A DNA stretch of 64,000 nucleotides from Flavobacterium gillisiae (lineage in GTDB: Bacteria > Bacteroidota > Bacteroidia > Flavobacteriales > Flavobacteriaceae), in NCBI RefSeq assembly GCF_900107635.1, contig NZ_FNRD01000006.1:203496-267495 (forward strand), given 5' to 3'. Every line of letters starts with the position of its first letter. Position 1 is the stretch's first letter. Positions 1 to 8,770 of this stretch are shown piece after piece. The notes under the pieces were generated by a model. That model saw only the letters and a list, made by a program, of their open reading frames with translations, had not been told where the DNA came from and made no database searches. The position numbers were made by a program, and so were the translations under genes.

Positions 1-1
1 C

Positions 2-118
2 TATTTAAAATTATGTGGTTCTGGTGGAGGTGGTTATATCTTAGGTTTTACCGAAGATTTAGAACGCGCAAAACTTTCCTTGAAAGACTATAAATTAGAA
101 GTGGTATACCAGTTTTAA
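2..118 (+). CDS. C-terminal end of a GHMP kinase, probably mevalonate kinase (partial, 5' end outside the window)
   Basis: Only the last 38 codons are present. They read YLKLCGSGGGGYILGFTEDL and then a short tail ending VVYQF. The GSGGGG turn followed by a hydrophobic strand is the typical C-terminal motif of GHMP-superfamily small-molecule kinases. In this superfamily mevalonate kinase phosphorylates mevalonate in the isoprenoid pathway. A UbiA prenyltransferase gene lies 2.3 kb downstream, which fits an isoprenoid/lipid neighbourhood. Homoserine kinase or another GHMP kinase cannot be excluded from so short a piece. Confidence 0.7.
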   Translation, partial: YLKLCGSGGGGYILGFTEDLERAKLSLKDYKLEVVYQF

Positions 119-162
119 AAACTAAAACACTTCTATTATTACAAACTCTTTTTTACAATAAA

Positions 163-211
163 AACTGTAAGAAAGCCACTGCATACAAATGGTTTTTGGC
201 GCCTTACAGTT
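163..211 (+). terminator. Possible hairpin after the GHMP kinase gene
   Basis: AACTGTAAG (163-171) pairs with CTTACAGTT (203-211), and inside it AAAGCCA can pair with TGGTTTT using one G-U pair. There is no clean T-tract, so terminator function is uncertain. The rest of the 288-base gap (119-406) shows nothing I can name. Confidence 0.3.
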
Positions 212-406
212 CTACTTTGACAACTAGCGATCAAATGAATTTAACACATTCATTAAGTCATGATTTTCATGTGCTTACTCAAAAGTATTCTTTATTTTAA
301 AAATAGGTTATTCTCCTTATAAAAATATAGACAAAAAACACATTACAATAAAAAAACCACCTACATTTAAGCTCTTGTTGTTTTTGCCCCAACCTACAAA
401 ACCTAT

Positions 407-1840
407 ATGCTTAAAAATAACATTCTAAAAAAGCTTAAGCTGAATGCTATTTTCACCCCGGTGGCCATAGTAACGCTTTCTTGCTCTTTATTGATTTTTA
501 CCAACTACTTCACCATAAAAATCTTATCGGCATCTAGAGCTTACGTAAATGGAGAATCGCATTATTCAAAAGCTCAAAAAGACGGAGCACGACATCTTAT
601 CACTTATCTTTTCACTAAAGACTCCACTAGTTGGATAGCATTTAATAATGAATTAAGCGTTTCTAAAGGAGATGGTGCTGCAAGAATTGGATTGATTAAT
701 AATAGCGATATCGAAGTGATTAAGGATGGCTTAAGGGCTGGAAGAAATGACGAAAAAGACTTAGACGCGATGATATGGCTTTTTAATAACTTTAAAACTG
801 TTTCTTTCTTCAAAAAAGCAATCGATGAATGGGAAAAAGCCGATTATTCAATCGAAAAATTACACGCATTAGGTAATGAAATAAATAGAAAAATTAGTGC
901 TAATAAATTAACCCAAAATGAAAAAAAAGATATTTTACAAAGGGTTAATATTCTAAGCGTAACATTATCAAAAAATCAAAATGACTTTTCTAATGCGCTA
1001 GGAGAAGGCACACGTTCAATTAAAAATTACTTGCTTTTAATCAATATCTTTTTAACACTTATAATCATTGGTAGCGTTAGTACTTACTACGCTTTAATGA
1101 TAAATAAATTAAAAAGTGCTAAGATAGAAAGTGACGAGAAAAACAAAAATTTAATGATTGCGAATAAGGAGCTCGACAAGTTTGTATATAGCGCCTCGCA
1201 CGACCTTAGAGCACCGATCTCCTCCTTAAAAGGATTAATAGAAGTCATGAAATTAGAAGACGACATCCATCAAGTTAAAGATTATTTAAATCTAATGGAT
1301 GAAAGTCTTAACAAACAAGATCAATTTATAAAAGACATCATAGATTATTCTAGAAATAAAAAGCAAAAAACAACTATCACCTTAGTTAGTTTGAGTAAAA
1401 TCATTGAAGAAGCTATCTCTCAAAATCAATATGCAAAACAATCTAATCAAATTACTATTACAAGAGAACTCGCAATTAATGAGCTCTATAGTAATGAACT
1501 GAAATTAAAAATAATTATTAATAATTTATTATCGAATGCTTTTAAATATGCTGACCAAAAAAAAGAAAATCAGTTTATTTCGATTAAAGCTTTCAGTGAA
1601 GGAGACTATTACAAAATTGAAATTGAAGATAATGGCCTTGGTATTAACGAAAAGTATCATGATAAAATTTTTGAGATGTTTTTTGTTACAACAAACGACA
1701 ACAATGGATCTGGCTTAGGTCTATATATAGTTAAAGAAGCCATTGAAAATCTTAATGGTTTAATAACCGTAGATTCAAAAATTAATACAGGAAGCAAGTT
1801 TACAATAACCTTACCAAAACAATATGAAAGTCAACTATAA
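407..1840 (+). CDS. Membrane sensor histidine kinase
   Basis: This 477-residue protein has a membrane segment at about 13-40, a predicted extracytoplasmic sensor region of about 165 residues with no family I recognise, and a second membrane segment at about 208-232. A short coiled linker leads into a HisKA domain with H-box YSASHDLRAP (phospho-acceptor His265). A HATPase domain follows, with N-box INNLLSNAFK (Asn377), G1 EDNGLG (about 407-412) and G2 GSGLGLY (about 434-440). The last codons overlap the start of the response regulator gene by 17 bases, so the two are translationally coupled and very likely partners. The signal sensed is unknown. Confidence 0.9.
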   Translation: MLKNNILKKLKLNAIFTPVAIVTLSCSLLIFTNYFTIKILSASRAYVNGESHYSKAQKDGARHLITYLFTKDSTSWIAFNNELSVSKGDGAARIGLINNSDIEVIKDGLRAGRNDEKDLDAMIWLFNNFKTVSFFKKAIDEWEKADYSIEKLHALGNEINRKISANKLTQNEKKDILQRVNILSVTLSKNQNDFSNALGEGTRSIKNYLLLINIFLTLIIIGSVSTYYALMINKLKSAKIESDEKNKNLMIANKELDKFVYSASHDLRAPISSLKGLIEVMKLEDDIHQVKDYLNLMDESLNKQDQFIKDIIDYSRNKKQKTTITLVSLSKIIEEAISQNQYAKQSNQITITRELAINELYSNELKLKIIINNLLSNAFKYADQKKENQFISIKAFSEGDYYKIEIEDNGLGINEKYHDKIFEMFFVTTNDNNGSGLGLYIVKEAIENLNGLITVDSKINTGSKFTITLPKQYESQL

Positions 1841-2222
1841 CATTTTGTTAATTGATGACAATGTGATTGACCAGATTGTCACCATCCAATTACTAAAAAA
1901 GAAACTAAATTTAACTGAAATAACTACGGTTAATAATGGCGAAGAAGGAATTGAATGGCTTCTTAATTATAAAAAAGATATTGAAAAATCGTTAATTATT
2001 CTGCTTGACATCAAAATGCCCGAAATGGACGGATTTGAATTCCTTACAAAGTTTGACACATTAAGTGATGAAATAAAAAAGGAGACCTTAATTTTCATGC
2101 TTTCCTCAACATTAGACCCTAATGATATTATAAGAGCACAAAACAACAAATACGTAAAAACTCTTTTAAGCAAGCCACTGTCTTGTAAAGAATTCAGTAG
2201 CCTAATTCACCTTGACCTTTAA
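1824..2222 (+). CDS. Stand-alone receiver-domain response regulator
   Basis: This is a 132-residue single REC domain without an output domain. The acidic pair is at LLIDDN (Asp11-Asp12), the phospho-acceptor is Asp62 in LLDIKMPEMDG, the conserved Ser is about 94-95 in MLSST, and the conserved Lys is Lys117 in SKPLS. It resembles the Rcp1/CheY-like regulators often paired with Bacteroidota kinases. It overlaps the upstream kinase gene by 17 bases. Without an output domain it must act by protein contact or as a phosphate shuttle. Confidence 0.9.
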   Translation: MKVNYNILLIDDNVIDQIVTIQLLKKKLNLTEITTVNNGEEGIEWLLNYKKDIEKSLIILLDIKMPEMDGFEFLTKFDTLSDEIKKETLIFMLSSTLDPNDIIRAQNNKYVKTLLSKPLSCKEFSSLIHLDL

Positions 2223-2308
2223 ACAAACACCAAAATGTATTAATTAGAGTAAATCTCCTCCTATGGTACCCAAATAATTACTTTTTTGTGTTTGCAGAAT
2301 AAATCAAG

Positions 2309-2337
2309 TTGATATTAAAAACAAAATCCTAACTTTG
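2309..2337 (+). promoter_or_regulatory. Bacteroidota-type promoter for the UbiA gene
   Basis: TTG at 2309-2311, an 18-base spacer, then TAACTTTG at 2330-2337 match the Bacteroidota -33/-7 consensus (TTG ... TAnnTTTG). Transcription would begin near 2344, leaving a leader of about 55-85 bases. Confidence 0.6.
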
Positions 2338-2397
2338 AAAAAAAATCATCACGTTTTGTTACTATTATAATAACTTGACAAAAAACTATCCCTTTAC

Positions 2398-3354
2398 ATG
2401 TTAAGCAGAAAGCACAAGCTTTTAATAATGAAGATCGTAAGTTTATTCTCGGTGGTAAGAGGATATAACATTCCTGTTATTATTTTGGCCCAGTACCTTT
2501 CAGCCATCTTTATTCTAGCTCCTGAAAAAAGAGCACTTGCTGTCCTACTCGATTTCAACTTGTTCATTCTTGTATTTGCTTCTTCACTGACCATTGCTTC
2601 GGGCTACATTATTAATAATTTTTACGACAGCCGAAAAGATCTGATCAACCGTCCCAACAAGTCCATGCTGGATAGATTAGTAAGTCAGAAAACAAAACTT
2701 ACCGTGTATTTTTCACTGAATTTTATAGTAGCCATAATGGCGCTATTTATCTCATGGCGCGCTTTTTTATTCTTTTCAGCGTACATCTTCTTGATTTGGT
2801 TTTACTCGCATAAAATAAAAAAATACCCAGTCGTAGGAAACCTAACTGCTGCTTTACTGGCGGTTATTCCTTTTTTTGCCATATTACTACATTACTACAA
2901 CAACCTTTCTTTTGAAGAAATCGAAAATTACAAAGGACATTTCGCCGTGATTTTTGCCCACGCTAGCTTTCTTTCACTGTTGATACTTATACGCGAAATG
3001 ATTAAAGATTTAGAAAACATAAAAGGTGATTTAGCTAATGATTATAAAACGATTCCGATTGTCTATGGCGAAATGCTTTCTAAAAAAATCATTACGGTCT
3101 TAACTGTACTGACCATCTTTCCAGTGTATGTACTGATTGAAATTTATGATGTGGGCTATATGGATGTATATTTTTATACCTGTTTGATTATCTTGATTTT
3201 CTTTGTCCTTTACTTATGGAAGTCAGTAAAAAAGGAACAGTACCTGTTACTTCATAACGTCCTTAAATTCTTGATTGTATCTGGTGTCTTTTGCATCGTG
3301 CTAATCAACCCCTCCGTATTATGGAGTGGAAAGAAACTCTTATTACTTATTTAA
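2398..3354 (+). CDS. UbiA-family membrane prenyltransferase
   Basis: This 318-residue integral membrane protein has about eight or nine hydrophobic segments. The first Asp-rich motif is NNFYDSRKDLINRPNK (residues 73-88), matching the NDxxDxxxD...RPN signature of UbiA prenyltransferases. The second is KDLENIKGD (213-221). These bind the Mg-diphosphate of an isoprenyl donor. Bacteroidota homologues are often labelled geranylgeranylglycerol-phosphate geranylgeranyltransferase, but the acceptor cannot be read from the sequence. A start at Met11 (2428) is equally plausible because the first ten residues are basic and not membrane-like. The GHMP kinase upstream supports an isoprenoid context. Confidence 0.8.
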   Translation: MLSRKHKLLIMKIVSLFSVVRGYNIPVIILAQYLSAIFILAPEKRALAVLLDFNLFILVFASSLTIASGYIINNFYDSRKDLINRPNKSMLDRLVSQKTKLTVYFSLNFIVAIMALFISWRAFLFFSAYIFLIWFYSHKIKKYPVVGNLTAALLAVIPFFAILLHYYNNLSFEEIENYKGHFAVIFAHASFLSLLILIREMIKDLENIKGDLANDYKTIPIVYGEMLSKKIITVLTVLTIFPVYVLIEIYDVGYMDVYFYTCLIILIFFVLYLWKSVKKEQYLLLHNVLKFLIVSGVFCIVLINPSVLWSGKKLLLLI

Positions 3355-3395
3355 GCGAAAAACATTCTGGTAAAATCTGATTTTTCTATTTTGCT

Positions 3396-3493
3396 AGCCC
3401 TGATTGAAACGGCATCCTTTTTATCCTGAACTTGTTTCAGGATCCTGAAACAAGTTCAGGATAAAAAGATACAGTGGAAAGCGGGAAATAGCT
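3396..3493. repeat. Palindromic intergenic element with a 52-bp perfect inverted repeat
   Basis: Bases 3417-3468 form a perfect palindrome of two 26-base arms centred on GATC (3441-3444); each arm contains CTGAACTTGTTTCAG or its complement. Outside it, AGC/CCTG (3396-3402) can pair with CGGG (3482-3485) and GCT (3491-3493) around a 5-base bulge, giving a two-level fold. It fills the gap between the prenyltransferase and the pseudouridine synthase gene. From memory, similar CTGAAACAAGTTCAG palindromes are dispersed in many Flavobacterium genomes; a genome search would settle this. It may also terminate transcription. Confidence 0.7.
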
Positions 3494-3576
3494 CCAAGAA
3501 AACAAAATAAAAACTTATTAATTAGATAGTTACCGTTTTATAATTGCCATATATCGATTAGCAATAATATAAATAC

Positions 3577-3584
3577 TATCTTTG
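3577..3584 (+). promoter_or_regulatory. -7 promoter element of the pseudouridine synthase gene
   Basis: TATCTTTG is an exact match to TAnnTTTG. It lies 18 bases before the ATG at 3603, so the leader would be about 12 bases. No well-spaced TTG was found upstream. Its position argues for the 3603 start rather than the in-frame TTG at 3582, which overlaps the promoter element. Confidence 0.55.
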
Positions 3585-3602
3585 CACAAATTATGGAATA
3601 TT

Positions 3603-4511
3603 ATGAATAATAAGGAAGGCAATAATAAAAAAAGCGGTGCTAGACCAACGAGTTCTAGACCTAGCTCTAATAAGCCAAAACCTGCGATGCAAAAAAGGGC
3701 ACAAGGGCCAAAAAAAGTAAAAATAAACACTAAAGTTGCAGAAGTAGTTTCTGACAAGGTTGAAAAAAAACCGAATCAGGCACCTAAGAGACCTAAAGTT
3801 AAAGACGAAATTCGTTTGAATAAATATATCGCCAATTCTGGTGCTTGCTCACGTCGTGATGCTGATATTTACATTCAATCTGGAAACGTAAAAGTAAATG
3901 GAATTCCTGTTATTGAAATGGGATACATGGTAAAACCAGGAGATACAGTAAATTTTGACGGAGTACTTTTGACTCCAGAGAAAAAAGTTTACATTTTATT
4001 AAACAAACCTAAAAACTTTACGACAGCACTTGATGAAGGTCAAGAATTTCGTAATGTTTTAGAATTAGTAAAAGGATCTACAACTGCAAAAATTGGAGCT
4101 GTAGGGAGAATGGATAAGAACACGACTGGTCTTTTATTGTTTACAAACGATACAGACATGTTGCGTAAATTCACTTTACCAAGTCAAAAATCATCTAAAA
4201 TATACCACGTATCTTTAGACAAGAACCTAAAATTTGAAGATTTAGAAAAAATCAACAAGGGGTTAACGCTTGACGGACACCGTGTTTTTGTAGAAGACAT
4301 AAGCTATATTGAAGGAGAAGCTAAAAGCGAAATAGGGTTGAAACTAAGATCATCAAATGTAAAAGTAGTTCGTTCTATTTTTGAACATTTCAGTTATGAT
4401 GTTTTAAGAATTGATAGAGTTTCGTTTGCAGGTTTGACTAAGAAAAACTTACCAAGAGGAAACTGGAGATTACTTACTGATCAAGAAATCATCAACTTGA
4501 AGAACGTATAA
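3603..4511 (+). CDS. RsuA/RluB-family pseudouridine synthase
   Basis: This enzyme isomerises uridine to pseudouridine in rRNA, in this subfamily usually 23S rRNA (RluB type). The first 65 or so residues are a basic Lys/Pro/Ser-rich tail common in Bacteroidota members. An S4 RNA-binding domain follows (IRLNKYIANSGACSRRDAD), then the catalytic domain with GAVGRMDKNTTGLLL, whose Asp171 is the nucleophile. I start at the ATG at 3603 because the upstream TTG at 3582 lies in the promoter element. The protein is about 302 residues. It has its own promoter and terminator, so it is probably monocistronic. Confidence 0.88.
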   Translation: MNNKEGNNKKSGARPTSSRPSSNKPKPAMQKRAQGPKKVKINTKVAEVVSDKVEKKPNQAPKRPKVKDEIRLNKYIANSGACSRRDADIYIQSGNVKVNGIPVIEMGYMVKPGDTVNFDGVLLTPEKKVYILLNKPKNFTTALDEGQEFRNVLELVKGSTTAKIGAVGRMDKNTTGLLLFTNDTDMLRKFTLPSQKSSKIYHVSLDKNLKFEDLEKINKGLTLDGHRVFVEDISYIEGEAKSEIGLKLRSSNVKVVRSIFEHFSYDVLRIDRVSFAGLTKKNLPRGNWRLLTDQEIINLKNV

Positions 4512-4534
4512 TCCTTCATTGAAATTATTACATT

Positions 4535-4569
4535 AAAATCCCTTTCGCGACAAACGAATGGGATTTTTT
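4535..4569 (+). terminator. Rho-independent terminator of the pseudouridine synthase gene
   Basis: AAAATCCC (4535-4542) pairs with GGGATTTT (4560-4567), the stem extends inward through TCG/CGA, and a run of T follows. It sits 23 bases after the stop codon. Confidence 0.8.
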
Positions 4570-4594
4570 TAATTAAATAAACAAAGCCAACACC

Positions 4595-4957
4595 ATGACA
4601 CCAGAAAAATTACAATCAATCGCTTTTAAATGGTTTGAGACTTTCAACAACAAAGAATTAGAAAAACTCTTAGCTTTATATGACGAAGATGCCGCACACT
4701 TCAGTCCAAAACTAAAAATCCACAAGCCGGAAACAAATGGCCTAGTAAAAGGCAAGCAAGCGTTACGAGAATGGTGGCAAGATGCTTTTGAGCGATTGCC
4801 TAGTTTAAACTACAAAGTAACTTCACTTACGGCAAACGGAGATCGCGTTTTCATGGAATACATAAGAACAGTAGATGGAGAAGATGAAATGCTTGTTGCA
4901 GAAGTATTAGACATAAGAGAAGACAAAATTGTTGCCTCTAGAGTATATCACGGATAG
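4595..4957 (+). CDS. NTF2-like / SnoaL-like small protein
   Basis: The 120-residue protein has the cone-shaped NTF2-like layout: an N-terminal helix with FKWFETFNNKELEKLLALYDEDAAH, a middle region GLVKGKQALREWWQDAFERLP, and C-terminal strands ending IVASRVYHG. This is the SnoaL/ketosteroid-isomerase-like pattern in which a short helix is followed by the 'D.A.F..P' loop. There is no signal peptide, so it is cytoplasmic. Family members range from isomerases to ligand-binding proteins, and no specific substrate can be given. It stands alone between two hairpins. Confidence 0.75.
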   Translation: MTPEKLQSIAFKWFETFNNKELEKLLALYDEDAAHFSPKLKIHKPETNGLVKGKQALREWWQDAFERLPSLNYKVTSLTANGDRVFMEYIRTVDGEDEMLVAEVLDIREDKIVASRVYHG

Positions 4958-4995
4958 CAAATTTCGCTCAATTAAAAATCTATTTAGCAGCTCTA

Positions 4996-5042
4996 ATACA
5001 ATACGGCTTGTTCTTATTCAATTAGGGCAAGCCGTATTGTAT
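4996..5042. terminator. Long hairpin between convergent genes
   Basis: ATACAATACGGCTTG (4996-5010) is exactly complementary to 5028-5042, giving a 15-bp stem with a 17-base loop. It lies between the 3' ends of the NTF2-like gene and the minus-strand esterase gene, so it may end transcription from both sides. No strong T-tract follows on either strand. Confidence 0.5.
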
Positions 5043-5140
5043 ATTCACCATTATTATTACAGCGAGACCATTGTATTTTTAACCTTTCTGTGTTTTCCAA
5101 CAAGTTTTCTTCATATAATATTCGACTTTAATTATTGAAC

Positions 5141-5932
5141 TTATTTCCAAACATCATTAACCAACCATTCTGCGGCTCCTTTCATATAATTGACATAAGA
5201 ACAAGGTTCTGGATGTGTTAATCCTGGCGCAATGACTAAAGTAACCTTACTTCCGGAGGCATTAGTAGCATCAACCCACCTCTTAACATCTACTACAGGA
5301 AACAGAGCGTCTTTTTCTCCATGAATAGCGTACACTGGTATTTTAATCAATCTTCCAATACCATTATTTGTCGTATTGTAATAACTGGCCGATGGAATTG
5401 CCGCAGAGAATATTTGAGGTTGCGTTTCTGCAAAAAACCAAGCGCCATTCCCTCCATTACTATACCCTTCTATCACAATTTTATTCTTGTCTACAGGAAG
5501 ATATTTCGTAGCTAAATCAACCAAAGCTAACACCTGCTCTTGATTCACCGCTTCAGACCATAGATTAACATAGCCGTTTGGACTTATAATAATGGCATTC
5601 AAACCCGCATAAGCAGTTTCTACATAACACGCAGTCTGTTTATGAGCATCTGGACTACCACCAGCTGCTCCATGCAATGTAATTATCAACGGTCTCGGGT
5701 TATTTGTTAAATTGACATTTGGCATAATCACTCTAAAATCCCACTTTCCACCGCGAAAATTACTTAAAGAGATATCGTTAATTCCAGTTTTAAAATTAAT
5801 AGCATCAAAGTCTTTCTCAACATCTTGATAGGTTCGCGGAACTTTAGCCGACTCTTCTGAACCACCATTACTGCATCCATAAATAAAAATCAAACAAATA
5901 AAATACACTAAAGTTGTTTTTTGAAGCCTCAT
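5141..5932 (-). CDS. Lipoprotein alpha/beta-hydrolase of the PHB-depolymerase/feruloyl-esterase type
   Basis: This 263-residue protein begins with a lipoprotein signal ending IFIYGC (Cys20), so it is anchored in the envelope. The oxyanion motif LHGAAGG is at 86-92, the nucleophile elbow is GYSNGG (Ser158), and later acid and His candidates are in HGEKDALFP and GLTHPEP. The GxSxGG elbow and the LHG loop fit the LpqC/PHB-depolymerase esterase family, which cuts ester bonds of polymers or of hydroxycinnamates on plant polysaccharide. The GH3 glucosidase is the next gene rightward on the other strand, which may suggest glycan degradation. Substrate unknown. Confidence 0.78.
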   Translation of the reverse strand: MRLQKTTLVYFICLIFIYGCSNGGSEESAKVPRTYQDVEKDFDAINFKTGINDISLSNFRGGKWDFRVIMPNVNLTNNPRPLIITLHGAAGGSPDAHKQTACYVETAYAGLNAIIISPNGYVNLWSEAVNQEQVLALVDLATKYLPVDKNKIVIEGYSNGGNGAWFFAETQPQIFSAAIPSASYYNTTNNGIGRLIKIPVYAIHGEKDALFPVVDVKRWVDATNASGSKVTLVIAPGLTHPEPCSYVNYMKGAAEWLVNDVWK

Positions 5933-6332
5933 ATGTTTTTCTCTTTAAAATCTAAATTTAGCAATATATATCTACCTACCATACAATTAGCATAAGAAAT
6001 AAAAGATTGTATAGACTGTTAGCCTCTATCAAAAAAGATTTAAGACAATGTGAAATTAAGTTCTTTATTTATCAACATGAAACTGAAACAACCTTTTAAA
6101 CAAAACCTATTCATACCGACTAGCATTTTTTAAAACATAAGAACTCTGGCTTAAAAACAAATTATCGTTTTAAAAACGAAAACGTTAAACCTATTGAAAA
6201 CAACATAAATTAACAGTCTAAACTAACACTATCTAAAAAAAAGCATACATTTAATATCGATTATTTAAAAATCTAATACACCGTCTAGATTTTTTTTAAC
6301 AACAAAGAACCAACCAAAAGACCAGGCCAAAA
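5933..6332. other. Divergent intergenic region between esterase and glucosidase genes
   Basis: No open frame is supported in this 400-base AT-rich gap. It must hold promoters for both flanking genes, but no exact TAnnTTTG box was found. A small palindrome CGTTTTAAAAACG lies at 6166-6178, closely followed by AAAACGTT; this could be an operator, but nothing else supports that. Confidence 0.4.
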
Positions 6333-8600
6333 ATGAAAAAACCAATTCTATTTCTACTAACAATCACACTCGTTTCAACAAATTTATGGAGTCAAAATAA
6401 CTCCCCCCAGAAAACAGAAGTTAATCGCAAAGTTTCAGAATTACTTTCTAAAATGAGCATTGAAGAGAAAATCGGACAGATGACTCAAATTACGGTAACT
6501 AATTTTGAAGCAAAAGGCAAACCCGGTGTTTTTGACATGGCAAAGCTAGACGAAGCAATTCTAAAGTATCACATTGGTTCTATTTTAAATGTGCCAAATC
6601 CAGGTGCGCCAACAATACAACGCTGGAAAGAAGTAATTACTACTATAAGCAACGAAGCTAATAAAACCAGATTGAAAATCCCGGTACTATATGGCATTGA
6701 TGCAATTCATGGTTCCAGCTATACTGCCGGAGCAACTTTGTTCCCACAGCAAATAGGAATTGCAGCCACATTCAATACTGAAATCGCGAGAAAAGGTGCT
6801 GAAATTTCAGCCTATGAGACAAGAGCTTCTTCTATCCCTTGGGTTTTTTCACCCGATTTAGACATGCCACGAAATCCAGCTTGGTCTAGAATATGGGAAT
6901 CATTTGGCGAAGACGCCTATTTATCTTCTGAAATGGGAGCCGCTATGGTGAAAGGTTTCGAAGGAAATGATGTAGGTTCTAAATACAATGTCGCTTCATG
7001 TATGAAACATTATATAGGATATGGTAGTACTACAACCGGAAAAGACAGAACACCAAGTATAATTCCGGAACGTATCTTGAGACAATATGACCTAACCCTA
7101 TACCAAGCCGCTATTAAGGCTGGAGCCAAAAGCATCATGGTGAGTTCAGGCGAAATCAATGGAACTCCCGTTCATGCCAGCAAACGAATGATTACCGACA
7201 TTTTAAAAACAGAATTGGGTTTTGAAGGGGTCGTGGTTACAGATTGGAAAGACATTATTTACTTACACACACGTCACAAAGTGGCCGAAACAAATAGGGA
7301 TGCTGTAAGAATATCAGTAATGGCAGGAATTGATATGAGTATGGTTCCAGAAGATTACAGTTTTTACACTGATTTACTAGATTTAGTTGCCAAAGGCGAA
7401 GTACCGATGTCGAGAATTGATGATGCAGTTTCCCGAATCCTAAAAATGAAGTTCGAACTAAATTTATTCGAAAGTACCGTTGCTAATTTAAAGGATTACC
7501 CAAAATTTGGTTCTCAAGAATTCATAGATGTAGCTTACAATGCAGCGGCAGAATCGATTACTTTATTAAAAAATAAAGAGACCGTTTTACCTTTGAATAA
7601 AAACGAAAAAATATTAGTTACAGGACCAACGGCTAATAGCATGAAATACTTGAACGGCGGTTGGTCTTACAACTGGCAAGGAGAAAATTCAGATACCTAT
7701 GCAGCTGATAAATCTACTATTTTAGAAGCGTTGCAGAACAAACTAGGAAAAGAAAATGTGTTCTACACGCCAGGTAGTGATTTTGCGAATTTTGATGATG
7801 TTGAAATTGAGAAAGCAGTAGAGATGGCTAAAAATGCTTCGAAAATAATTCTGTGTCTAGGCGAAAAGAACTATACCGAAACACCTGGAGACATCAGTAA
7901 TTTATTCATTAACGACGCACAAATCAAATTAGCTTTGGCTTTAGCCAAATTAAACAAACCTATTATTTTAGTTTTGAATGAAGGAAGACCAAGGTTAATC
8001 AGTGATTTTGAAGATAAAATGAGCGCGGTAATACAATGCTACCTTCCAGGAAATGAAGGTGCGAGAGCGTTGGCTGATATTCTTTTGGGTGACGTAAATC
8101 CAAGCGGACGATTGCCTTACAACTACCCGAGATACCCTAACTCATTGGAAAAATACAACCGAAAATATACGGAGAGTTTAGGTGATGAAGAACAAAACAA
8201 TGACGCTACATACGAAAAAAGTTACTCCCCACAATTTGAATTTGGAACCGGATTATCGTACACCACTTTTGAGTATTCAAACCTTAGACTTGACAAAACC
8301 ACAATAAGCGAAGCGGATAGTATAACAGTTTCCGTAGAAGTAAAAAACACAGGGACCACAAACGGAAAAGAAGCTGTTTTACTTTACTTATCTGATATTT
8401 ATGCTAGTATTACACCTGAAGTAAAAGCATTGAAAAGATTTGGCAAAATCAGTTTGCGCCCTAATGAAACTAAAACAATAGCATTCACGCTGAATCAAAA
8501 AGACCTACAGTTTGTAGGCAATGACTTAAAATGGATTTCTGAAAAAGGAACATTCAAAATTCAAATTGGCAACCTTACAAAGGAGTTTTTACTACAGTAA
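6333..8600 (+). CDS. Exported glycoside hydrolase family 3 beta-glucosidase
   Basis: The 755-residue protein starts with a Sec signal peptide ending at about SQN (residue 21-22), so it acts in the periplasm or outside. The GH3 N-terminal barrel contains KHYIGYG and the nucleophile motif VVVTDWKD, with Asp304 as the nucleophile. The second alpha/beta domain (about 410-620) and the C-terminal Fn3-like domain (about 660-750, with GTGLSYTTFEYSNL at its entry) complete the BglX architecture at normal length. It should release terminal beta-linked glucose or related sugars from oligosaccharides. A strong terminator follows. No susC/susD pair is nearby, so it is not part of a standard polysaccharide utilization locus here. 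Confidence 0.92.
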   Translation: MKKPILFLLTITLVSTNLWSQNNSPQKTEVNRKVSELLSKMSIEEKIGQMTQITVTNFEAKGKPGVFDMAKLDEAILKYHIGSILNVPNPGAPTIQRWKEVITTISNEANKTRLKIPVLYGIDAIHGSSYTAGATLFPQQIGIAATFNTEIARKGAEISAYETRASSIPWVFSPDLDMPRNPAWSRIWESFGEDAYLSSEMGAAMVKGFEGNDVGSKYNVASCMKHYIGYGSTTTGKDRTPSIIPERILRQYDLTLYQAAIKAGAKSIMVSSGEINGTPVHASKRMITDILKTELGFEGVVVTDWKDIIYLHTRHKVAETNRDAVRISVMAGIDMSMVPEDYSFYTDLLDLVAKGEVPMSRIDDAVSRILKMKFELNLFESTVANLKDYPKFGSQEFIDVAYNAAAESITLLKNKETVLPLNKNEKILVTGPTANSMKYLNGGWSYNWQGENSDTYAADKSTILEALQNKLGKENVFYTPGSDFANFDDVEIEKAVEMAKNASKIILCLGEKNYTETPGDISNLFINDAQIKLALALAKLNKPIILVLNEGRPRLISDFEDKMSAVIQCYLPGNEGARALADILLGDVNPSGRLPYNYPRYPNSLEKYNRKYTESLGDEEQNNDATYEKSYSPQFEFGTGLSYTTFEYSNLRLDKTTISEADSITVSVEVKNTGTTNGKEAVLLYLSDIYASITPEVKALKRFGKISLRPNETKTIAFTLNQKDLQFVGNDLKWISEKGTFKIQIGNLTKEFLLQ

Positions 8601-8627
8601 ATCTTCCTTAAATAAAATTTACAATAT

Positions 8628-8659
8628 AAAATAAGCTTCTCAATTGAGGAGCTTATTTT
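8628..8659 (+). terminator. Terminator of the GH3 gene
   Basis: AAAATAAGCTTCTC (8628-8641) pairs with GAGGAGCTTATTTT (8646-8659) around an AATT loop with one T-G pair. Confidence 0.85.
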
Positions 8660-8770
8660 GTTTTACACGCATAACACATGTAAAGCCTTAAAAACTACTA
8701 AACCCAATTTCTACAAACATTCCTTTTATTTAAGTACATTAGCTTTAGCCAATTATCTACCAAAAAAGTA

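Noticed and set aside
3582..3602. Upstream TTG start for the pseudouridine synthase
   Set aside because: It overlaps the TATCTTTG promoter element; the ATG at 3603 fits the predicted transcript start.
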